NCBI GenBank assembly: GCA_027382625.1
Contig: JAJKFJ010022783.1
Location: 1 to 64,000 of the forward strand
Direction of reading: 5' to 3'
DNA length: 64,000 bases
Source: Tetmemena sp. SeJ-2015
Taxonomy: Eukaryota > Ciliophora > Spirotrichea > Sporadotrichida > Oxytrichidae
Numbering within the stretch: the first letter of the stretch is position 1; each line of letters opens with the position of its first letter. The notes below the pieces were generated by a model, which worked only from the letters and a program-made list of their open reading frames with translations, searched no databases and was not told where the DNA came from. Position numbers and translations under genes: made by a program. Below, piece after piece: positions 52,001 to 62,392 of the stretch.

Positions 52001-55000
52001 ATATCTTCTAGTTTGAGAAGGATTCATTAGAAGGAAGTTGCATAAAGGCTTTTTCGTTGCTCTAGAGCTTTTTAATTTGAGTATTCTTGCCAAGGGAGAA
52101 ACTGTTCTAGGTGCTCTTCCAATTGAATACCCCACTTGAAAAACTGTTTTTCATTTGCTAAGATTGAACCTTGCTCATCCCTGCTTGGCTATTTGACTAG
52201 CCACTTATAGATAGAAGTATAAAGAAATTTCCATAATCATGACTTATTTATAGAGTCTTAATGAGCCTTGTGCTAGATGTGATTAAGAGCCTAGCTAGTG
52301 AAACTTTGAGTGGAGCCTGCATTATGCGAATTCTTGGATTGGTTCCTTGGGTGATACTTTGACTTATTGATTGGCGTGTTTGACACACTTTGCTTCCTCT
52401 TTCTTTCGCTAATTACATTCCCGAATACTTGCTTTAAAATACTAATCTAAAATTTGAAATCCTAAATACCTCATTATACTTTCTCTTCAAAATCACGTTG
52501 TAGACATTTGTAAAAGTTAAAAAATATAAGAGAGAGTATGCTAATAAATTCATTTGGAGCTTCTTTCTAAATTCTTGCCAGACTTTCTCCAGCAGTATGT
52601 CTGTGAACAGTGGCTCGACTAGTCATAGAAGAAAGAGAACTCTTTTTCTCTTAAATGTTGGAAGAAGGAATCTTTTCGTCAAACTAATAAAAATTCACTA
52701 TGCTAAAATTCATATTTTAAATAAGTAGGGCTTCTCATGCCACTACTTGCCTGCTGATTCTTGAACATTATTTGGGATTAGACTACATAGCTAGTTTGTT
52801 TTGAGGAGCCTCTATATCCCGAATAGACATTAAACATGTTCTCCTGTTGCTCTTAGTCTCTGCTGAATTAATTCTATCTAGCTTTTAGACTTGGCGATAC
52901 CACCCCTGAAGAGAGCTGAGTTTGCTTTTCCTGCTCTATCTCTGTCATATAAGCTGACTACTGGTGCAAATTATGATTAATTGATGCGAGCTAAGATGGG
53001 TTATAGACAGGATTATGAGAGAATTTCTTCTTCGGAAGTCCGCTCTTAGATTTCGAATTCTCTTCCTCGACTAGAACTTGAGAGGCTGAGACTTGGTATC
53101 TTGAGTTGGTTGGAGAGCTGATTATATTCTAGTCTTTCTTCAAGTTCGGTACAACATTTTAACCTCTTTACACTACTAGATCTCTCCCGTAGGTTAAAGG
53201 ACTCATCTCTCTCGACTTTGAAAGACTCTCTTGTCTCTAGTTGTTAGCTCCCTTCTGCATGTACGCAAACTCAAAAAAGGTATTTGAGAAAGAGATAGGG
53301 CTTATTCAATTTGAAACTAGTTGTAGAACTATTTGATATTCTCCTCATATCTTTTCTTCATTTGCTTGGTGGGAGTCATTGAGATGCATCTATTAGACAT
53401 AGCTTTATGGTTATGGCCTTTACTCTTTTACTTATTGAAGTAGGGCACTCTGTCTGCGCCTGAGCCATTTACTCCTAATGTCCTTATTGCTTGCTTGAGG
53501 GGAAGATACTTCACTCCCTACTCATTCTTCTTATTGAAAGGGACTTAGGGGCTCATGCATTTCTCATCAAACTCTTATTCTTTTAGAAGAAAATTGGATG
53601 GTATGTATTTATCAAAGATTGAAGAGTCGTAAGCATGCTCTGCCTGTGGTTTAAGGTTTCCCTCATCTAATTTTGTATTGAAGTAGTTAATCACTTGATC
53701 CTCAGTTGGCATGCTTTCATTAAAGCTTAGATATAAAAGTATTCGTATAAGTCTCCACAGTTTTTACTGCTCTGCTTGTTTGATGACATTCATCAAACAT
53801 TTAATATGATGATGACTCTATCACAACTTGATACTTATTGTCAGTTCTATCAGGCGTTCGTTTGCTCTCTAAACTAGGACTGTAGAACTTTCTTTCTTCA
53901 GAAACAGCTTCATCCTCTTGACTGAGTCCATGCTCGTCCAAGTCTTGCAACTCTTCTTCGTCCTGCTCAGTTCTTTAATCCCTAACTTAAGGCTGCCCCG
54001 ACCCAAGTGGATTCCTAAAGTTTGACCTTATCATCTCAACTTTACTAAGATAAATATACACTCACTTTATTATACTTTATAGTTAGAGTATTAGCTTTGA
54101 TCTCTGCTTGTGTTTGGCGATCCATTCAGGTTTTGAGACTCGACGCTTATTTGTTGCATGTTAAGAGAAAGAGATTCCTGCTCATTCTTACTGCTGTGTT
54201 CGTTATAGTTCGAGTCTCCACTCTGAATTGCTTGCTTGACTGTCGATCGCTTGACAAGGTTGACTTTAGAGTTTTCTTGTGGAGGAATGCCAATTTATAT
54301 GAATGTAGGGGAGTAGTTCTCACTTCCTTCATCCTGCTCACTTTATAAGTCCTCACATTCAATTATATCGTTCTCTGTGTCCGGACTATTTAGCAGGATC
54401 TTTTGCTTCGCATATTCTAAAGCAGCAAAGTTGTCTTAAAATAGAAAAATACGGAATGTAACTTGTGAAATCTTGTTCAGTGTGCTTGCTGTTAAGTAAC
54501 TCCTTTTGAGTGAGATCAGATTGTGAGATTACCTGTCCAAGTTTGTTGATATTCTGAAGAGACGGACTGATGGCTAATAGCTAAGGATGCAGTTACGAAT
54601 TTTGCTGCTTTAACATTTGAGGAGGTTGTGGAACTTGCAATTCCTAAAGTTTGGTTATGGAGTTATCTTGATACTCTTCTAATAAGAATAGGAAGTTTAA
54701 TTTTGAAAACTTTATGGTACTAAGTTTTGACTGTTGGTGGGCATCAATAACTCAGACTTGGATCTGAACAGTTTTAAGGACCCTTGAGCTGGCATAGTCA
54801 CGCAGCTCGCAGTTTTTTCATCTCTATGCACTTCAAATTCCACAATCTGCTCTTCGCTTTCACTCATAATTAGGAGACTCTCTTTCATTTACTGCATCTC
54901 AACAACCACAGGCTGCTCAAATTATTCCTAAGTTAAATCGGATTCATTCAAAGTTAGTCTTGGAGTTTGGTTTATGTACTCTGGGTCAAAGTTTACTATC

Positions 55001-55805
55001 CTTAGTTTAAAAGGAATATATCGAATGCTTATTTGAATGTTAGCATATTGCCAGTGATTCCTTATTAAGAGAGGAGATAGTTCTATGGACAGGGTATTTT
55101 CTTCTTCATAAGCAAATGATATGAAATTACATTAAGGGTTTAAATTTAGCAAAGTCCAGTCTATTCCCTCGCAGAACTCACTCTGCTTGATTTCTTCTAC
55201 TCCATATCTGCAGCCAAGTCTCCTTGCAGGATCTTTGGTTAGTAGCCCCTTCAGAAGTATAATGCTTTCTCTAGATAGGTAACTTGGGAAAGTAATCTCC
55301 TTGTGAACTATATCAGAGTACATTTGCTCTCGCTCACTCGAGTAGAGGGGAGGGAGTCCTGTAAGCATCTCGTACAAGAGAGCACCCAGAGAGTAGAAAT
55401 CTACCATTCATAAAATGAGAAAATATTTATGACGTGCTTTATTCTTGTGTGGTAGTCCTAAGACAACATCTCAGGGGACATGTATTCAGGAGAGCCGCAA
55501 AAGGAAGTGGCTCTCGACCTTTAGCTGAAGTTATCTTTAGAGAGTCCGAAGTCAGTAATCCGAACGTTGCCCTCGTGATCTAGTAGAATATTTTCCGGTT
55601 TAAGATCTCGGTACATGATGTTATTCTGGTGTAAGTACTCAATTCCAAGAATTATTTGGCAGAAGTAAAATTTGGCTACGCTCTCACTGAATCTTCTGCA
55701 CTTCTGCAAAAGGAAGAACAACTCTCCTCCTGGACAAAACTCGAGTACTAAATGCAGATAGTGTTTCTATAGATGTGTTAGCAAAGTTTGTAATTCAATT
55801 CTTAC
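49078..55805 (-). CDS. AGC-type protein kinase, 3' part of scrambled gene (C-lobe and long tail)
   Basis: Starts at pointer GTAAGAA (55799-55805), which is also the donor of a 39-nt intron ending in TATAG at 55767. Then [36 protein letters not shown] (catalytic loop, YRD as usual in AGC kinases), [24 protein letters not shown] (activation loop) and [36 protein letters not shown], then an AGC-tail-like segment ([20 protein letters not shown]). A Gln/Ser/Asn-rich region follows, with many frame changes where IESs lie. One resolved IES (54039) ties the patches above and below 54.05 kb together. Patches such as [15 protein letters not shown] (about 53.5 kb) continue in the same style to TGA 49078. 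That all of it is one gene is inference below ~53.8 kb. Confidence 0.7.
54039..54073. other. IES in kinase tail, pointer ACTTTA
   Basis: 35 bp; pointer copies at 54039 and 54074. Removal joins QYSNYK to [15 protein letters not shown] in frame. Confidence 0.65.
55406..55440. other. IES in kinase C-lobe, pointer ATTC
   Basis: 35 bp; pointer copies at 55406 and 55441. Removal gives [18 protein letters not shown], restoring the subdomain IX region. Confidence 0.85.
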
Positions 55806-56005
55806 AGACATAAAATGAAAGAGATTGAAATAAATGCATTGAATAATAAATTGAGATAATTAAATTAAAATATTAGCAATCAGTTATCAATAATTCTAGT
55901 TGAATGCAATTTAAGAGCTTCTTGACTTAAAGTAATTTTTCTCTTAATAAATTTCCTCTCTATGATTATAACCTATTAAAACTAGGTACTTCCTTATAAT
56001 TCCTC

Positions 56006-58280
56006 TCAAAATATGAGGCAATTCTATTCGCAGCTATTGCAAGCCCCTGCTTGTTAGTCAAGCTTCTTGGACCTTCTAGTCTGCATTTTCCTTTGAATTC
56101 TATTAAGTTTTTCACTACTCTCCATCTTAATTCCACCCATTCCTAGACTTGGGAATTCACGAATGTCACCTCCATCGGTCATCAAAGTGTTCCTTTGAAC
56201 GGGATCATACTACTATTTAGTGGTCATTCGCTTCATAAACCATCTACAAAATATACTTACTTATTCTTTTCATTAAATCAACTTTACTCTCAGATCTTGA
56301 GAGGAGATCGTAGTTAATTTCAGTTTGCATATCGTATTAAGTTGAGAGAACTCGAATTCCTCCCCTTTGCCCTTCTTTCTTAGACTCATCTTGTTCCAGA
56401 GCTTCATATGAGCTGACTCTTTCTATGGCATGCTACTGCTTGGAACATCGTTATTAAATTATGATTCATATATTAGTCTAATTAAGAGTTTTCATAGACT
56501 TCTTCAAATTCAATGGGGCTTTCCTCATCCCCAATTTAATATTCTTAGTAAGTGACTTCAGAGGCATTTATATTGGCTTTGTTATAGCCTCGATCATCAG
56601 GACTCCTCGTTCTTCCTCTCTAGCTCTGAGTTACAATAGAAGTTGGGCGAGTGCTCTCTTCCTGATTAGTTTAGCTTTTGGTTGAAAATCTATATAAAAT
56701 GCTTAGGACGATATTGACTCTTACAGTGCTACGCTTCTGAGTTTTCATGATCTCCTCATACTTGTTGAGGCAAAAGTGCACCTCACAATCAACTGATTCA
56801 AACTACTCAGCTTTCTCTCTCAAAGTTTTCTCACTATTTCAAGGGTTAAGAGAAATATGGATTAGACTTACTATCGAGTGATATCCTGGTACAGCTACTC
56901 GACCTTAGTTCTCTTATTCTCAAATTCCTGCTGTTACGTTTGCATTTTATTGACATAGTACTCTTTTTCTCGTCTGAGTGCATCTATCTCTTTCTCTATT
57001 CGCTCCTCCTCGTATCTGCAGTCTGTTTTTGCTCGCTTAAACTCCAAACTCGTGTTTAACTTAAGTTCATGTAGCTCTGATAGATCCTTCATTAGCCGTG
57101 TGTATAGAGCTTCCTCTCGGTCTAGTTCTTCTTTTTGAGAGAGCGTGATACCCTCCTTCATGTCTAACTTGATAGCAAACTCGTGCATTGCCTAAAGCAA
57201 ACTCTAATTTAAAGAGGACTATTTGCTTACGTCACGGTAGAGAAACTTCTTGTTGCAAACTATGCAGATCTGACCCCTTTTTGCTTTGGAAGGATTGTTC
57301 AGAGGGAAAGGCCTCGTTTTAAACAAACAGCTCGAGCAATTTTAATGACCACAGAAATCACTATAATGATAATTTAAGGTGCCAAAAGATTATACCAGTT
57401 CTTTTAGCTTGGAAGTTGGTTTAAGACAGCGTTGCATTCCTCTCCATAGTTTATCGCTTCAGATGCTTCCACGCTATTTTCAAGATAAAAAATTGGATCC
57501 TCCTCATCGTATCTCACCCAGATTTTCTCATTAACTTTGATGTCATTTATTCTTTGGTGAGATCTCTTGTAATCTTCTTCAAGCTGCTCTCTTCTGGGAT
57601 CAATCAACACCTCAAATTCCTTGAACTTTTCATTTCCTAAAGTAAACTTATATTGAAAGCTTGAATACTTACTTAGACCGAGCAAATCCGATATGGACAT
57701 TAGTCTCTCTTTGGGCTTCAAGAAGGAAGCTTGATTCTCAGAGCAGAGGAAAGAACTCATCAGATCTGAATTTGAAACAATTGATTCCTCCGCTTAAATG
57801 TAAAACTTAAATACTATCTTTGTGTAATTAGGGTTACGGAATCTAAGATTTCTGAAATCTAAGATTTACCTCCTCATTTATACTACTGAACCTGCTTGCC
57901 ACTTCTATCTCCAGCTCTTCTTATGAAGCTTACTATTTTCCTTCTCTGTACTTTTTAGTTCTCTCTTCATCGCTTCTCTCTAAGAAATCTAGCTGCTGTT
58001 GCTAATCCTCATTTCTTTAGTTAATATTCCTGGAATCTTAAAATATTTTGCCTTCACTCTTATCTCCTTTCTATGATAATTATACAACTCTATTTAAATT
58101 CTCTTGAATTAAAAATGCTTGGAGGTCTTGTTTGGATTGATTACTCTTTTTATTCTTCTTGCTTTGGCTTTAACTATTGGTGTCCTCTACGTACTACCTG
58201 GATTAGTCAAAAGCTTGCTTCAGAAAGTTCTTAGAGGAGGCAGTGCTTGTATTCAGTGCCTCTTACTGACTTGAGAACAT
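56006..58280 (-). CDS. Zinc-finger / coiled-coil protein
   Basis: Minus-strand gene from about ATG 58280 (MFSSQQEALNTSTASSKNFL) to TGA 56006. In order: a Gln/Ser/Lys-rich N-terminus, a charged helix (LDFLERSDEERTKKYRE), then ERLMSISDLLGLSKYSSFQY and FEVLIDPRREQLEEDYKRSH. Next is a Cys/His cluster at about 57,350-57,230 (DFCGHQNCSSCLFKTRPFP, then GQICIVCNKKFLYRD) resembling the second half of a FYVE- or RING-type zinc finger, with C-x-H-x2-C-x2-C and C-x2-C. A coiled coil follows (QKEELDREEALYTRLMKDL), then an acidic and polar C-terminus (DDRGYNKANINASEV; REFPSLGMGGIKMESSEKL). Several frame changes mark unresolved IESs. The finger class is uncertain because the first Cys pair was not located. 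Possibly a membrane-trafficking protein. Confidence 0.55.
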
Positions 58281-59079
58281 TTACTCTCGCTCATTGGCTT
58301 GGGAGTTAACTGGTTTATTTTGTTGCTACATCACTCGATCAGCAAATATTTGATCCTCTTGAAATTGCTTATTATATCTCAACTTAAGTTTATAAGGGAA
58401 GATAAGAAGATTGTATACACAAAGCAAATTAACTTCTCTGAGATAGTGACTGATGGATTCTTAAACTGTTGCTTATTAGAATCGGTTTGATAGACTTGCG
58501 TCTTATTTATGACTGCATCTTATGGAAGTGGCTAGGGAAGAAGGGAGTTGTGAGTGAGACTCATAATTTGAGACATATTTAAGGATTTGAAGTTTGCGTC
58601 CTCCCTGCTTTCATTGTTGCCAATATTTGCAAGGCTCTCTTCGTTATGAATTTACTAAACAACAACAAAATTGTTAATTATGGTTTGAGAAGCTTGGCTA
58701 CTCGTTCTCCATTTGGTCATTTGATGTGAATCTAGGTCTTTATGCAAACGATGGCGAGGCTTCCTCATTCGGAGGCACATGAGTAAAATGTATTTTATGA
58801 ATCATGATGGTTGGGAGACTAATTTTGAAACATTTTATTTTTTGACTAATAATAATCTTGGTTCAGTGAGTGAGAATCTGTGTGCGAGTAATGGAGAGAG
58901 ATTACTGTTTGAATTATTATATTAATCTGGATATATTTATAATACAGTTGCACACACACACAGAATTGAATGACAAGTAGTTGGGATATAAGATTTGAAG
59001 AAAGTGAAATAAATAGGAGGTAATGCTCTCTCCTTATAATATAAATTCAAATTTAAATTCTACTTGCACAGCTTTAGAA
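58281..59079. other. Intergenic germline DNA
   Basis: AT-rich, with a short CA dinucleotide run near 58,950. No supported gene; it lies between divergent genes. Confidence 0.5.
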
Positions 59080-59630
59080 ATGACTTCCTACCAAAAGAGA
59101 CCCAACCAAATCGCCAAGCCCAAGCGCCGCACTGAGCTCACTGAGGAGCAAAAGCAGGAGATCAAGGAGGCCTTCGACCTCTTCGACACTGACGGTTCAG
59201 GCACCATCGACGCCAAGGAACTCAAGGTCGCCATGAGAGCCCTCGGCTTCGAGCCCAAGAAGGAGGAGATCCGTAAGATGATCGCCGACGTTGACAAGGA
59301 TGGCTCTGGAGTTATTGACTTCACCGAGTTCCTCGACATGATCAAATAGTGAACACCACCATTCATCATAGTTTATAGTTGGTAATGATGACTGTGAAGA
59401 TGGCTGAGAGAGACCCCCGCGAGGAGATGCTGAAGGCCTTCAGACTTTTCGACGACGACGAGACTGGAAAGATCTCCTTCAAGAACCTGAAGCGCGTAGC
59501 CAAGGAACTCGGCGAGAACATGACCGACGAGGAGATCCAGGAGATGATCGACGAGGCTGACAGAGACGGCGACGGAGAAATCTGCGAAGAGGAGTTCATG
59601 CGCATCATGAAGAAGACCAACCTCTTCTGA
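59080..59630 (+). CDS. Centrin
   Basis: EF-hand protein of basal bodies and contractile fibres. ATG 59080 gives [17 protein letters not shown], then [20 protein letters not shown] and four EF-hand loops: [36 protein letters not shown] and [12 protein letters not shown]. Loops 1, 2 and 4 keep the usual acidic ligands; loop 3 has Thr/Gly/Ser at inner positions and may bind weakly. One 47-bp IES separates loops 2 and 3; its removal restores [13 protein letters not shown], a centrin signature. About 168 residues after removal, the family length; TGA 59628-59630. The codons are strikingly GC-rich in the third position compared with every neighbour, as expected for a highly expressed conserved gene. 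Confidence 0.96.
59338..59384. other. IES in centrin, pointer ATGAT
   Basis: 47 bp containing in-frame TAG-TGA; pointer copies at 59338 and 59385. Removal gives [11 protein letters not shown]. Confidence 0.92.
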
Positions 59631-60353
59631 GCGCCACCGCCTCCCTCTCCATTAACAGTTTGAGAGACAATCATAAATATTAATGCAGTTTACATTGTTA
59701 GTGTATTAATGAGAGGATGAGAAAGAATAAAGTATATAAAATTAAGAAAGAGAGTGAAGAGAAGCCTCCTCCACCCACAGCAATGCCCGGGAGGTTATAA
59801 ATGATTCAAATTCTAGCCAGCCAAGTTCAGAGAGCTTCAATCGATCACAGTGAGCAGACTAGCAAAGACTTTAAGTAGTTAGGGAAAATGTAGCAGCATC
59901 AGAACAGGATCACAGCTCGTTTAGTTTTTAGGGGTGCCCTCGTTCCTAGCACTGAGGTCGTAGCACCCTCAGTGGACTAGTGGCGGCGCAAACCAGCTCT
60001 CTTGAATCTATGTGTTGCTTTATAAATTTAAATTTATTAAACTCTTTTTCATAAGTTCCTTCTTTTACTCACTTCTCATTGTGCCATAATATTTGGGTGC
60101 AAATCTTTGAAGAAGTTCATGTGGATAAATGAAAGATATAAATAGACTATTTGCTTGCAGAGATAGCAAGCAATTTATAATCAATAAAATACTTAACTCT
60201 AAATTTCAAGAGAATCACCTCCTCAACTCAAAACACTACTAATTACTTAGCCATATCTGTAAGCACAATAATATAGCAAGTTCTTAGTCAAATTTTACAA
60301 AAATACTAAGCTTAATTACTCTTTCTCTTATTAAGCTAAGATTTAGAATAAAA
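59631..60353. other. Intergenic germline DNA
   Basis: No supported gene. The 59,760-60,000 part has higher GC than typical spacer but no convincing reading frame. Confidence 0.45.
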
Positions 60354-61996
60354 ATGGGATGCTCAAACGAAAAAATGAGTGTGCAGACACAAGGTTTAAA
60401 ATTTTAATTTTATTCATTATATATATCTCTATCACTCGTTTAGAAGGTATGTATACTAATATTTGACCAAATTAAAATTCCACAAGCTTTCGAATGTAGT
60501 TTTTAACCATATCTTATATAGTAGGCGCAATCAGACTTAAAGATCCAAACTCAAATCAGGCCACTCCCGCCTTTAGTACCTAGCAATCACCTCATGCAAA
60601 TTCATCACCATCATTGCCTGCTCAAAATAAGAAAGTGACTGAGGCAGAGGCGAGAGAGTATCACAAGAATCCTCAGCCAGGAAAGTTTAAGGTAGTCCCT
60701 ACAAAGGCAATGGCAAATCAGAGAGATCTCTCGCTCGCTTATTCTCCAGGAGTGGCTTTTCCATGCTTAGATATCGCAAAGGATCCTGCGCTTGCTTACG
60801 ACTACACTGTTAAAGGAAATATGGTAGCCGTCATATCAAATGGCACTGCTGTCCTCGGCCTTGGAAATCTAGGAGCACTGGCAGGCAAGCCGGTCATGGA
60901 AGGAAAATCAGTACTCTTCAATAAATTTGCTGGGATTCAATCCATAGACGTTTGCGTTGATTATTCAATTAAGGATACATTTAAATAACTGATGCTTACA
61001 CAAATGATGAATTTGTGAACTGCGTGAAATTTCTTGGCCCTTCTTTTGGAGGTATAAACTTGGAAGACATTAAAGGCCCTGAGTGCTTTGAAATTGAAGA
61101 AAGACTCAAAGCTTTGATGCAAATAGTGCATCTCTTATCTATTTTAATGATGAAGATTCCAGTGTTCCACGATGATCAGCACGGCACAGCTATTATCTGC
61201 TTAGCTGGATTGATAAACGCGGTGCACCTCTCTGGCAAGAAAGTCGCAGATATCAAGCTAGTCTGTAATGGAGCGGGTGCTGCTGGAATTGCCTGTATCA
61301 AGCTAGTACAAAATTATGGAGTTAAGAAGGAGAACTGCTTAATGGTAGACACTAAGGGAGTAATCTACAAGGGGAGAACAGATGGCATGAATGCTTTCAA
61401 AGAGTAGTTTGCAGTTCACACTGATGCAAGAACACTAGCAGATGCAGTGAAGGATGCAGATGTGTTTGTTGGAGTGTCTGCAAAGGGAGCTTTGACTCAA
61501 GCAATGGTGAAAACTATGGCCAGAGACCCAATCATATTCGCCCTAGCCAATCCAGACCCTGAAATCACTCCAGAGGAAGCCAGAGAAGCAAGGTCTGATG
61601 CAATAGTTGCTACTGGCAGATCGGATTACCCTAATCAGATCAACAACGTTCTCTGCTTCCCATTCATTTTCAGAGGAACACTCGACACTAGATCTCCTCA
61701 GATTATTCTGAACATTTTTATTTTTCTGAAGATTAACGAGCAGATGAAGATGGCTGCAGCAGAGGCAATCGCTAAGCTTGCAAGAGAAGCAGTGCCAGAG
61801 GAGGTTGTGAAGATCTACAACAGACCTTTGATTTTCGGAAAGGAGTATATCATCCCCACTCCTTTCGATCCACGCCTAATCTACGTAGTTTCAAAAGGCC
61901 GTGGCAAAAGCAGCTATGGACTCTGGAATTGCTACTAAGCAGATAACAGACTGGGATGCTTATGAAAAAGAACTAGCTCATAGAATTGGCAAATGA
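60354..61996 (+). CDS. Malic enzyme, bacterial (MaeB) type
   Basis: Oxidative decarboxylation of malate to pyruvate with NAD(P). The core starts at [20 protein letters not shown], and the catalytic and cofactor regions are clear: [101 protein letters not shown] and [19 protein letters not shown]. These match prokaryotic MaeB-type enzymes rather than the usual eukaryotic form. Four IESs are proposed, three firm. If the first is real, the protein starts [14 protein letters not shown] at ATG 60354; otherwise the start is unresolved, because no ATG directly precedes the core. One extra A in the AAAA run at ~61893 shifts the last part; corrected, it ends [17 protein letters not shown] and HRIGK at TGA 61994-61996. 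The phosphotransacetylase-like domain of long MaeB is absent. Confidence 0.92.
60364..60545. other. Candidate IES at start of malic enzyme gene, pointer CAAAC
   Basis: 182 bp AT-rich; pointer copies at 60364 and 60546. Removal joins MGCSN to [12 protein letters not shown] and keeps the malic enzyme frame open. There is no homologue to test the N-terminus, so this is tentative. Confidence 0.5.
60974..60990. other. IES in malic enzyme, pointer GAT
   Basis: 17 bp, very short; pointer copies at 60974 and 60991. Removal gives [19 protein letters not shown]. Confidence 0.85.
61115..61147. other. IES in malic enzyme, pointer TGATG
   Basis: 33 bp, frame-neutral; pointer copies at 61115 and 61148. 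Removal gives [18 protein letters not shown]. Confidence 0.92.
61700..61729. other. IES in malic enzyme, pointer AGATTA
   Basis: 30 bp, frame-neutral; pointer copies at 61700 and 61730. Removal gives [18 protein letters not shown]. Confidence 0.9.
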
Positions 61997-62392
61997 AAGA
62001 ATTGTAGTCAATGAAAGAGAAAATTTGTAATTAGAACACATAAGAAGAATTTTTTCTAAAGAATTTATTCTAGTATAAAACATAAGAAGTGAATATATAT
62101 TTGACCAAAGAATTTAGTCAAAATTAAGGTTTTAAAAAATTGTTAGCACATAATAAGAAATTCTGAAGCTCATTTTTCTTATGGGCTATGTAAAAATTAA
62201 GAAATTCATAAAATTCATGGTATTTAAGCACGTAATTAAATGAGCAAGTAGTTTATTATTCAAATAAAACTAAAAACTATCTTGCACTATCTTTTCAACT
62301 CTAGAATTGTAAGTAGTCCCTTTCTCAAGCCCCACTGGCTATGACTATCTTGACTGAACTAATTCGAGACTTATAATAATTGTAGTTCGAAT
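61997..62392. other. Intergenic germline DNA
   Basis: AT-rich spacer. Nothing recognised. Confidence 0.5.

Noticed and set aside
60974..61734. The inserts in malic enzyme might be spliceosomal introns.
   Set aside because: They lack GT-AG ends, are flanked by exact direct repeats of 3-6 bp, and one is only 17 bp. True introns in the kinesin and kinase genes start GTAAG and end TAG.
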